DNA from: an uncultured Acidimicrobiales bacterium
GTDB taxonomy: Bacteria; Actinomycetota; Acidimicrobiia; Acidimicrobiales; SZUA-35
Length of the DNA: 64,000 bases
Assembly: GCA_937922785.1 (NCBI GenBank)
Contig: CALAJQ010000025.1
Coordinates: 140,301-204,300 of the forward strand
Direction of reading: 5' to 3'
Shown in pieces: positions 1-7,634 of the stretch. The notes beneath the pieces are model-generated. The model saw nothing but the letters and a program-made list of their open reading frames with translations, was not told where the DNA came from and made no database searches. The position numbers and the translations under genes are program-made. Positions within the stretch are counted from its first letter, which is position 1; each line of letters opens with the position of its first letter.

Positions 1-2321
1 AAACCGGTGATGCCTCGCTCGGCCATGCCCTCATAGAACCGAGCGCCAAGCGCGGCCATTCGTTCGGCGCTTCGCTTGGAACCCATGGCTTGTCGCAGCT
101 CGTCGGCCTCGCCTGCTGAGAACCCGCCAACGTCGATCGCTATTTGCATCAACTGTTCTTGGAACAGCGGGATGCCCAACGTCTTCTCCAACGCCGGCTT
201 CAACAACGGGTGCAGGTAGGTCACGGGTTCTTCGCCGTTGCGACGCCTTATATATGGGTGCACCGATCCGCCTTGGATGGGGCCGGGCCGAATCAAGGCG
301 ACCTCAACTACCAAGTCATAGAAGGTGCGGGGTTTGAGGCGAGGCAGCGTGGCCATCTGCGCCCGGCTTTCTACCTGGAACACGCCGACCGAATCGGCCC
401 GGCACAACATGTCATAGACGGCTTCTTCTTGTTCGAGAAGTGAAAGGTCTATTTCGACGTCGTGATATTCGGCCACCATGTCGACGGCGTAGTGGAGGGC
501 GCTGAGCATGCCGAGGCCCAATAGATCGAACTTGACTAGGCCCGCGGCGGCGCAATCTTCTTTGTCCCACTGAAGGACCGTGCGGTTTTCCATGCGGGCT
601 TGTTCGACCGGGCACACTTCGATGACGGGCCGATCGCACATGACCATGCCGCCCGAGTGGATGCCGAGGTGGCGTGGCAGGTGTCTGAATTCGGCTGCCA
701 ACTCCAACACATCAACCGGGGAGTCTTGGGGAACTTTGGCGAATGCGTCTTGTTGACCGGGCGCGTATCCCAAGGCTTTGGCGGCGTCTCTTAGGGCCGA
801 CTTCTTTCGGTAGGTGATGACGTTGGCAACCTGAGCGGCGTGGCGTCGACCGTGTCTTTCATAGACATATTGGATGGCTTCTTCCCGACGGTCCGATTCG
901 ATGTCTAGGTCGATGTCGGGCGGGCCGTCACGGTCTGGTGAGAGGAATCGTTCGAACAACAGGCCGAGGCTGACGGCGTCGGCTTTGGTTACGCCAAGCA
1001 CATAACAGACGGCACTGTTGGCGGCGGAGCCTCGGCCTTGGCAGTAGATGTCGGAGCGGCGGCAGAACTCGACGATGTCCCACACCACGAGGAAGTAGCC
1101 GGGGAAGCCGAGGGTTTCGATGAGGTCGAGCTCGTGGTCCAGTTGTTTCCAGGCGCCGGGCATTCGTTCCCGGTGGCGGGGTCCGTAACGTTTGGCTCCG
1201 CCTTCTTCTACCAGCCGCCGTAGGTACTGCATTTCGGTGAGTCCGTCGGGGCATGGGTAGGGCGGGAGGTTGGGGGCCATTAGTGACAGGTCGAACGCGC
1301 AGTTGCGTCCAAATTCTGCTGCTCGTTCGACGACTCCCGGGAAGCGGGCGAAGCGGCGGGCTTGTTCGTCGCCGGATCGGATGTGGGCGACGGCGCCGGC
1401 GGGTAGCCAGCCTTGGAGTTCGTCTAACGACTTGCGGCTGCGGACTGCGGCGAGGGCGGTTGCGAGGCGGCGGTCTTTGGTGGCGGCGTAGTGCACGTTG
1501 TTGGTGGCGATGGGTTCGACGCCGGCCCGCATGGCGATTTGGGCGAGGGCGTCGTTGCGGACGCTGTCTAATGGTGCGCCGTGGTCCCACAGTTCGACGG
1601 CGACGTTGTGTTTGCCGAAGCGGTCGATGAGTTTGTGCAGCTCTTGTTGGGCGGCGGCTGGTCCGTTGGTTTCGAGTGCTTTGGGGACGGCACCTTTGCG
1701 GCATCCGGTGAGGACAAGGAGGTGGTCTACTTCGCCCGGGTTGAGCCAGCGGTCAAAGTCGTTGTAGGTGAGGCGGGGTGCGCCTTTGTCGCCCGCGAGT
1801 TGTGCTTCGGATATGACTCTTGCAAGCGCCGCGTAACCGGTGGTGTCTCGAGCGAGAACAAGGAGGTGTTCGCCGTGCGGGTCGGGTTGTGGGATTGGTG
1901 CGGTGTTGGGTTTGGGTGGTCGGGCTGCGCCGATGGTTAGTTCGGAGCCGAAGACTGTGGGTAGGCCGTGCTTTCGGGCCGCTTCAGCGAAACGGACGAC
2001 GCCGTAGAAGCCGTCATGGTCGGTGATGGCGAGCGCTTCGAGGCCTTGGCGGACGCCCTCTTCAACCAGGGCCTCGGGCGAGGATGCGCCGTCGAGGAAG
2101 CTGAAGTTCGAGTGACAGTGAAGCTCGGCATAAGGGGTGGTTGAGTTATGCCTTATTAATGGGGGCGCTTCGTAAGTGCTGCGCTTGTTAGCCCAAGCCG
2201 GAGCGTCAGAGCCGTCGGCCCCTTCAGGTCTGCCCCTTGCTGGGGGTCGATCTTTGGGTCGACGATCAGAAAGTGTCGACTCCAGCTCTCTCCAAGTAAT
2301 CGGCCCGTTGTCCCAACCCAT
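1..2321 (-). CDS. dnaE2: Error-prone DNA polymerase III alpha subunit DnaE2 (ImuC), 5' part
   Basis: Translesion polymerase of the actinobacterial mutasome. The frame is open for 773 codons from an ATG at 2319-2321 and runs off the left edge, so roughly the last quarter of a usual 1050-1090 residue protein is missing. After an N-terminal extension beginning MGWDNGPITW, typical of actinobacterial DnaE2, comes a PHP domain (AELHCHSNFSFLDGAS, then ITDHDGFYGVV). The polymerase core follows, with GRGSAANSAVCYVLG and the catalytic PDIDLDIESDRR aspartates. An ATG five bases upstream is in another frame. A LexA box 32 bases upstream implies SOS induction. ImuA' and ImuB, its usual partners, are not in the window. 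The identification is secure. Confidence 0.95.
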   Translation of the reverse strand, partial: MGWDNGPITWRELESTLSDRRPKDRPPARGRPEGADGSDAPAWANKRSTYEAPPLIRHNSTTPYAELHCHSNFSFLDGASSPEALVEEGVRQGLEALAITDHDGFYGVVRFAEAARKHGLPTVFGSELTIGAARPPKPNTAPIPQPDPHGEHLLVLARDTTGYAALARVISEAQLAGDKGAPRLTYNDFDRWLNPGEVDHLLVLTGCRKGAVPKALETNGPAAAQQELHKLIDRFGKHNVAVELWDHGAPLDSVRNDALAQIAMRAGVEPIATNNVHYAATKDRRLATALAAVRSRKSLDELQGWLPAGAVAHIRSGDEQARRFARFPGVVERAAEFGRNCAFDLSLMAPNLPPYPCPDGLTEMQYLRRLVEEGGAKRYGPRHRERMPGAWKQLDHELDLIETLGFPGYFLVVWDIVEFCRRSDIYCQGRGSAANSAVCYVLGVTKADAVSLGLLFERFLSPDRDGPPDIDLDIESDRREEAIQYVYERHGRRHAAQVANVITYRKKSALRDAAKALGYAPGQQDAFAKVPQDSPVDVLELAAEFRHLPRHLGIHSGGMVMCDRPVIEVCPVEQARMENRTVLQWDKEDCAAAGLVKFDLLGLGMLSALHYAVDMVAEYHDVEIDLSLLEQEEAVYDMLCRADSVGVFQVESRAQMATLPRLKPRTFYDLVVEVALIRPGPIQGGSVHPYIRRRNGEEPVTYLHPLLKPALEKTLGIPLFQEQLMQIAIDVGGFSAGEADELRQAMGSKRSAERMAALGARFYEGMAERGITG

Positions 2322-2352
2322 GCCATGACCCTACCGAGGGGGTATGACAAAA

Positions 2353-2368
2353 TCGAACGTATGTTCGG
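2353..2368. promoter_or_regulatory. LexA (SOS) box for dnaE2
   Basis: The sequence TCGAACGTATGTTCGG differs by one base from the actinobacterial SOS palindrome TCGAAC-N4-GTTCGA. It lies 32 bases upstream of the dnaE2 start, where LexA would cover the promoter. It could also affect the divergent orphan gene that starts at 2526, whose start is about 160 bases away. Confidence 0.85.
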
Positions 2369-2525
2369 ATCCTGTTGTTTGTGTGGGTGATTTCTAAGCC
2401 AGTTGCCCGCGTCCGATACAGTCACCTAGCTTAGGAACCCAAAATCAGCGGTCCTAGCACCGATAGATAGCGATTGGTCCATGCCATGGTTGTCCAACGA
2501 TCGAAGGTTTGGTAAAACTCAGAGT

Positions 2526-3272
2526 ATGACGATGGGAAAAGGCGGGCAGCGTCTCGCTGAAGCCAAGACAAACCTAGAAGGTAGCGCTGCCTCCCTCGAT
2601 CGCCTGAGATCCCAAATGCTTCTCGTCGACGAAGCTCTGCAAAAATCCGCGGCGGAGATCGGCATCAAGCACCTGTCGACGCTTTGCATCAAGACCTGCC
2701 GCGAACTCGCGATTCAGATGCGTTCTGACGCTAGAAAGGCGTCGCCAGAGAATATGGGTCTCTTGAAACGAGCGGGCCTTGGTACCGCAGCACTCGCGTC
2801 ATGGGTGATCGTAGGTGCTTCAACCGGAGCTGCTGGTGCCCTAGTAACTGAATCACTCCGCAAGGACGCCCAAGCGGCAGTTGTCGAGGTTGAGGGAAGT
2901 TGCCGACCTGGAAGTGTCGAGAGTGGCAACTCTGGGGATTTACCTATAGCGCGAGGTGCGGATCGGGCGCTTAACACTAGCCACGATAAGGGTGATGTAG
3001 CGATCAGGCGAGCAATGAAGGCACTCCAATCAATGAACTTAGTCGACTACAGCGCCAACGATCTCCAAACCATACGCGACATTGGCGATGCGATCGAGGA
3101 GACCGCTGCCGACGCTGCAATAGCGGCTAATAGCGACGACGGTAGTAGGCGGCTGCTGTCGAACTTCGCACCGGAGCTGGAGGCCATGCGCAGTTCATGG
3201 GCAAATGGCGACGCCGATGCTGTGTCCGAGGCGAGCGCTCAGTTGATTAGTCGCCTCGAACACTATCGATAG
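2526..3272 (+). CDS. Orphan protein with one hydrophobic segment
   Basis: 248 residues from the ATG at 2526; an in-frame ATG at 2481 would add 15 residues that look less protein-like. No family is recognised. The N-terminal part is helical and charged, with a coiled-coil look. A hydrophobic, Gly/Ala-rich stretch (LGTAALASWVIVGASTGAAGA, split here only for description) lies near residues 80-105 and could be one membrane helix. The rest is acidic and Ala-rich with an RTIRDIGDAIEE-like helix. It is transcribed divergently from dnaE2 and starts the accessory island. The coding call rests on length and composition only. Confidence 0.6.
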   Translation: MTMGKGGQRLAEAKTNLEGSAASLDRLRSQMLLVDEALQKSAAEIGIKHLSTLCIKTCRELAIQMRSDARKASPENMGLLKRAGLGTAALASWVIVGASTGAAGALVTESLRKDAQAAVVEVEGSCRPGSVESGNSGDLPIARGADRALNTSHDKGDVAIRRAMKALQSMNLVDYSANDLQTIRDIGDAIEETAADAAIAANSDDGSRRLLSNFAPELEAMRSSWANGDADAVSEASAQLISRLEHYR

Positions 3273-3528
3273 GGTTGTTTCATAGAGTATTACGACCCGC
3301 AGTCAAAGAACGTTACTGTCGAACCGCCAGCTCAAACGGGCCCGGTCTGCCGTCAAGCAAAACGCATGGTCTTTTCTGATACCCGACGTTAGCTTTTTCT
3401 GGCCGCAACGGAGCGCGGGTAGCGGAGTAGACACCGTCACCGAATGCAATCAAAGCGCACGACCCAATCAAGTACAAACGACGACAATGCCTTCAAACTG
3501 TTGACCAGCATCCTATAAGCTGTAGCTC

Positions 3529-4282
3529 GTGCGACAAGTTAGCCCGGTGGGTTTCCCGCGACATTCGAGAGGGGGGCAATCTAGATCTCTGGCTTCTGCT
3601 TGCTGCCGCCATCGTCGCCACCCTTCTCGGCTTCTTCGGACTCGCCGACGCGGCCGATCTTTCGTCGGTTGTACTGGCTCTGTTAGCGCTGCTGGCGGTT
3701 TCACAGATTCGTGGACGACAGGAACTGGGCAAGGCACTAACACTACACGCACAAGCGCGGTCGAGCTTACTGGCATCGAACTTCCCGCCCGAGTACTACG
3801 AACGACGGGATCGCACTACGTCGACCTTCTTTTTCTTCGGTTCAACGATGCAGAGAACACTGTCAACGAGTCGTTCCTCTATTGAGTCGCTCCTGCGAAA
3901 AGGCGGCAGCGTTTCGATCGTCCTACCTGACCCCGCGAACGAGATCCTTATGCGCATGATCGCGGAAACATATAGGCACGACGACGGCCCCGGCAAAATT
4001 AGGGAGACCATTCTGGCGACGCTGCAGACACTCGAGACGATGGAGCAGCAAACCGGTGGGTCGCTAGCCATTCGACTTTGCAGTTTCCCGCCGAGAGTCG
4101 GGATGAATGGCCTTGACGCGGATCTCGCAGGCGGAGCGATAATGGTTCAGCACTACGAGTTTAGACCCGATTCAGAGTCAGCGCCTATTCTGTTCCTGAC
4201 CGCAGAGCGAGATGAGCCTTGGTACTCGCACTTCGTGAGGGAAGCCGAGCGAACTTGGGCGGCCGCCACGCCGTGGCCATAG
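3529..4282 (+). CDS. Membrane-anchored protein, DUF5919-like C-terminal domain; start unclear
   Basis: The reading frame ending at 4282 is open from 3431 but has no ATG, GTG or TTG before 3848, although it encodes convincing protein well upstream of that. Two hydrophobic segments (LWLLLAAAIVATLLGFFGLA and SSVVLALLALLAV, about 3587-3700) precede a soluble domain with SIESLLRKGGSVSIVLPDP and an Arg/Glu-rich helix. That pattern recalls the DUF5919/PLD-like domains of actinobacterial signalling proteins; this is a weak family guess. A GTG at 3529 in another frame meets this frame at a G6 run (3571-3576), so a one-base slip or a rare start codon is likely. The end overlaps the next gene by ten bases, suggesting coupled translation. 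Confidence 0.5.
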
Positions 4283-4899
4283 GACCCGATTTTGGCGATT
4301 TCGTTGAGCGGGCCGAGGCGTTCCTAAGTGCCTGGGAACTGGACTACGCAATTCGTCACATCAATCCCGACAAGTTGATGTGGCACCCAACAGGTTTCAT
4401 GGCGCTCCACACAACGGCTCGTTTCGAAGGAATGCCGGTGAGGATGCACTTTTGGCCACGCGGAAATCGTCCAATTGATCCTGCTCACCCACCGATTCAC
4501 AATCATGTATGGCCCCTAGCAGGCCTGGTTGTGACAGGCACATATTCCGAGGCCATCTACCAACTCGAAGAATCCGAGACCGGACCCCTAGCCTGCTATA
4601 AAGTCAATTATCACAGCCGGGACGACTCGACTGTGAGAGCTGATGCACTTCGGTATCGCGTGGACCAGCGAGATTTCTATTCATATCAGGCTGGCGAAAT
4701 CCACAGCGTGGCCGCAGGCACGTGGCACGAAACGGTGATTTCAAGTTCCGATCGCGTCATAACCGTCATGGTTACCGGACAACAGCGGCTAGCGGCGCCT
4801 CACCTGGTGGGCCCTCCTGGGTTCGTAAGCGGAAGGCGTACAAGACTGCAAGTTACACGGAACTCGTTTGTCGAGCAGTTTGGTGATCTGATTCAGTGA
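4273..4899 (+). CDS. Cupin-fold protein, possibly a metal-dependent dioxygenase
   Basis: 208 residues from the GTG at 4273, which overlaps the stop of the preceding gene (4280-4282). The in-frame ATG at 4219 would put 18 poor residues in front. The middle of the protein has cupin character: PIHNHVWPLAG supplies a His-x-His pair, followed about 90 residues later by GEIHSVAAGTWHETV. These are the two beta-barrel motifs that bind metal in cysteine-dioxygenase-like and related cupins. Substrate unknown. Overlap with the membrane protein gene implies a two-gene functional unit. Confidence 0.65.
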   Translation: MAIGPDFGDFVERAEAFLSAWELDYAIRHINPDKLMWHPTGFMALHTTARFEGMPVRMHFWPRGNRPIDPAHPPIHNHVWPLAGLVVTGTYSEAIYQLEESETGPLACYKVNYHSRDDSTVRADALRYRVDQRDFYSYQAGEIHSVAAGTWHETVISSSDRVITVMVTGQQRLAAPHLVGPPGFVSGRRTRLQVTRNSFVEQFGDLIQ

Positions 4900-5141
4900 C
4901 GCTGGCTCTGCCTTGCCCATTGGCAGCCGAGTCAACGAGACATCTCTTACGTTTGCTCTCAGGCGACACAATCAAGAACACGTTGATCGCATCCTCAGTG
5001 GCCCCAATCACACCGTCAAACCACTTCTGGCCGGTGGCCACAACAACAGGAACACCCGTCGGTTCAAGCACAGCCCGCACACGTTCCACCCACCGCGGCA
5101 ACGTCGGACCCGAACGTTGTCTCAATCTCGAATGTGTTCAT
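4853..5141 (-). pseudogene. Small gene of unknown function with a probable frameshift
   Basis: From an ATG at 5139-5141 with a good GAGGTGG ribosome site, the frame reads MNTFEIETTFG and then hits a stop about 25 codons on. Removing one base of the GGG near 5108-5112 joins it to the other open frame, which continues PTLPRWVERVRAVLEPTGV and GQKWFDGVIGATEDAINVF before a charged tail. The two halves fit as one protein of about 95 residues, so this looks like a +1 frameshift in a once-functional gene, or a sequencing error. A TTG at 5125 could alternatively start the second half alone. No family is recognised. Confidence 0.4.
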
Positions 5142-5260
5142 GCCCACCTCACCGAATGCTTCAACCAACGTTGCCCGACCACCTCCGCCAGCACGCCGAC
5201 CCTGGTAGCGGGCAAATATTTCCACGCATGTGAGGTACCGGTCCAAATTACACTGGTGCA

Positions 5261-5941
5261 ATGAAAAGAATCTCCAACCGATTGGACCGGCTAAACAGGG
5301 CCATGGATTCCGTGGCAGCCGCCAAGTCTGAATTTGACCTGGAAGCCGGTTTCGACCAGCTGAGCGAAGCTGGGCAAAACCTGGTCAACTCCTTTAGGAA
5401 CGAGTTTGCCGGTCAAGCTTGGTTTGACAAGTGGTTTGGAGCCAGTCACCAAAACGCGAAGAAGCACTTTCCAGACATGGACAAAGCTGCTTGGGAAATA
5501 TGGGTCGCCGAAACTCGCAACGGCAAAATGATGGCAGACCCTCTGATGAAATGGTTCTTTGATCTTCGGAAAGAGGTCGTCCACGATGGCGGCAACCCAG
5601 ATCTATTTGTTTCGTCCACGTATATAAACGCACTAGCAATCGGCGATCTTCCGTCCGACGTCTCCATCGCGATTGGATCTCAAGGGGTGACAGTGACCGA
5701 AGGTACCGGTACGGCTGAGGAGAGAAGCAGGATGGCCACTACCGAGTCCCCTGGCGTCGAGACCGTTTCTTACGAAACCCACACCCACGTCGCCTGCCCT
5801 CCCGATATGCACATGGGAATCATTCTTCTCAATGTCTCACCTGTTGCATTGGCTACCTCGTTCACGCAATATCTTGCTCGGCTTTATGCAGACGTCTGCA
5901 GTATAGGCCTAGCATCCGGCGCCATTTCGGACGTGCGTTGA
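5261..5941 (+). CDS. Orphan cytoplasmic protein
   Basis: 226 residues from the ATG at 5261. No signal peptide, membrane segment or known domain is seen. The N-terminal half is helical and aromatic-rich (QAWFDKWFGASHQNAKKHF, then PLMKWFFDLRKEVVHDGG), with the RKEVVH-type helix seen in several uncharacterised accessory proteins. The C-terminal half is more beta-like. It starts head-to-head with the frameshifted minus-strand gene and its stop overlaps a 50-codon frame downstream. Function unknown. Confidence 0.6.
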   Translation: MKRISNRLDRLNRAMDSVAAAKSEFDLEAGFDQLSEAGQNLVNSFRNEFAGQAWFDKWFGASHQNAKKHFPDMDKAAWEIWVAETRNGKMMADPLMKWFFDLRKEVVHDGGNPDLFVSSTYINALAIGDLPSDVSIAIGSQGVTVTEGTGTAEERSRMATTESPGVETVSYETHTHVACPPDMHMGIILLNVSPVALATSFTQYLARLYADVCSIGLASGAISDVR

Positions 5942-6090
5942 AGCCCACCACTCAGCTTCTTGACCAACGTGGAAAGGCTCGGACGGAAATCAAGCTGGCA
6001 TCAGTCGAAGTGAAGCGTATCGAAGTGACTGCCAGCGGTGGTTGGCAGATCCTACTTAGACTCGACGCGAGATCACTAGCCTGGGAGTAG
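5938..6090 (+). CDS. Possible 50-residue coupled small protein or displaced C-terminus
   Basis: A TTG at 5938 overlaps the stop of the previous gene (TTGA) and opens a 50-codon frame beginning MKPTTQLLDQRGKART and ending in WQILLRLDARSLAWE. The composition is protein-like and the frame continues open upstream of the TTG. It could be a coupled small gene or the natural C-terminus of the upstream protein separated by a frameshift. Nothing in it is recognised. Confidence 0.3.
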   Translation: MKPTTQLLDQRGKARTEIKLASVEVKRIEVTASGGWQILLRLDARSLAWE

Positions 6091-6118
6091 AAGGCTTGAG
6101 CGTCCTAAGATCCCCAAC

Positions 6119-7552
6119 GTGAATGGTCCAGGCAAAGCTGAGGGTTGGTACCCGGACCCTTCTGATCCGAACCAGCTTCGGTGGTGGAACTCTGTTGAGT
6201 GGACCGACCACACCCAGCCCGCACCAGCGGCTCCGGCCCCGCCTGTTCGTCGGTTCGCCAAGCCCGCTCCCCCAACGCGTCCTCGATCATCTGACGGCAC
6301 TCCTCCTCCGCCCGCTCGGCCGGTTTCCATCAACCCGCCTCCCCCAGACTCCAACGACACTGGAACCAAGAAGGGCTGGGCCATCGCCCTCGCAGTCGCC
6401 GCCTTGATTGTTGTGGCCATCGTCGGGTCCGCACTTTCAGATGACCCCGATGACACCACGCTTGCCCGGCCCGAGACATCAGCCTCAACCCCAACCACCG
6501 ACTCATCGGCCGACTCGGACACAACCACTCCCTCACAACCAACCACCACTTCGCCTTCCGACACGACCGGCGCCACGTCATCACAGCAACCAGCCGACAC
6601 CGAGACAGCAACCGAGCGCCTGGCCGAACTCGTTGTGGCCCAACTGACCACTCCCCCGAGCCCCTACATTCGTGACCAGTATCAGCCCGGCGGGTGGAGC
6701 GACTTTGACAACGACTGTCAATCGACTCGCCATGAAGTGCTTCAGGCAAGATCAAACGAACGTGTCGTGATGAGCGCCGACGGGTGCAGAGTGAGCGAAG
6801 GCCTATGGATCGATTCCTTCAACGGCGACCGACTGACCACAGCCGAAGAAGCAACAATCGACCATCTCGTTCCGTTGGCCGAAGCCCATCGATCTGGCGG
6901 CTGGCAGTGGGACCAAGCAACCAAAGAACGCTTCGCCAACGACGACACCGCCATCAACTTCCGCATCGTCGGGTCAGACATCAACCAAGCCAAAGCCGAC
7001 AGCCGGCCCGACCAATGGCTCCCGCCCGATGAAGCCTCACACTGCGCCTATGCAGTCGACTGGATTGCAGTGAAGCATCGCTGGCAGCTCACAGTCACGG
7101 CATCCGAATCGGCGAAGCTTGCCGACATTCTCGAGGGTTGCCCGGCTGGCGATTCGGTCCAACCGTTCACCAGCGCACCGCCGGTCATCGTCACCACGAC
7201 CGTTGCGCCGTCGACGACTGTCGCGATTCCCGAGTCGGCGGGTCCCGGCGTTCTGACCCTCGTGTCGTGTGACCGGTACTCAGAGCGTGTGGTCATAGCG
7301 AACACCGGAGGCGAGCCAGTCAGCCTGTCGGGCTACAACCTCCACGACGAAGGCTTCAAACACACCCACACACTCGGCCAATACGGAACCCTCGAAGCCG
7401 GCGAAACGATCACAATCATCTCCGGCGAAGACGCAGCAGCCGACGCCGACACCAACACCCACGTCTGGAAACGAAGCCACGTCTGGAACAACGACGGCGA
7501 CATCGCCCACCTAGTCACCCCCGCCGGAACCACAACCACGGCGGGTTGCTGA
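6119..7552 (+). CDS. DUF2510 membrane protein with DUF1524 HNH nuclease and lamin-tail domains
   Basis: 477 residues from the GTG at 6119, the only start that keeps the full DUF2510 motif (GWYPDPSDPNQLRWWNSVEWTDH). Order of parts: DUF2510 (about 8-40); a Pro-rich linker; one membrane helix (GWAIALAVAALIVVAIVGSAL, about 83-103); a Thr/Ser/Pro stalk; a DUF1524/GmrSD-C-like HNH nuclease domain (IDHLVPLAEAHRSGGW and NFRIVGSDINQAKADSRP); and a C-terminal lamin-tail domain (GVLTLVSCDRYSERVVIAN onward). The topology puts nuclease and lamin-tail outside the cell. Such exported DUF1524 nucleases are common in actinobacteria; a role in scavenging or attacking extracellular DNA is inference. Confidence 0.85.
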   Translation: MNGPGKAEGWYPDPSDPNQLRWWNSVEWTDHTQPAPAAPAPPVRRFAKPAPPTRPRSSDGTPPPPARPVSINPPPPDSNDTGTKKGWAIALAVAALIVVAIVGSALSDDPDDTTLARPETSASTPTTDSSADSDTTTPSQPTTTSPSDTTGATSSQQPADTETATERLAELVVAQLTTPPSPYIRDQYQPGGWSDFDNDCQSTRHEVLQARSNERVVMSADGCRVSEGLWIDSFNGDRLTTAEEATIDHLVPLAEAHRSGGWQWDQATKERFANDDTAINFRIVGSDINQAKADSRPDQWLPPDEASHCAYAVDWIAVKHRWQLTVTASESAKLADILEGCPAGDSVQPFTSAPPVIVTTTVAPSTTVAIPESAGPGVLTLVSCDRYSERVVIANTGGEPVSLSGYNLHDEGFKHTHTLGQYGTLEAGETITIISGEDAAADADTNTHVWKRSHVWNNDGDIAHLVTPAGTTTTAGC

Positions 7553-7634
7553 GCCTCGGTCCGGTTGGCTGAGCCATCTGTACGGGCCAACGCCCGCCTG
7601 AGTGAGCGTGTACATCTGATCCAAAGCCAACTTC

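Noticed and set aside
928..1704. Long Arg/Pro-rich open frame inside the first 2.3 kb
   Set aside because: It overlaps dnaE2 in another frame, and its composition is that of a GC-rich antisense shadow; dnaE2 motifs are unmistakable in the other frame.
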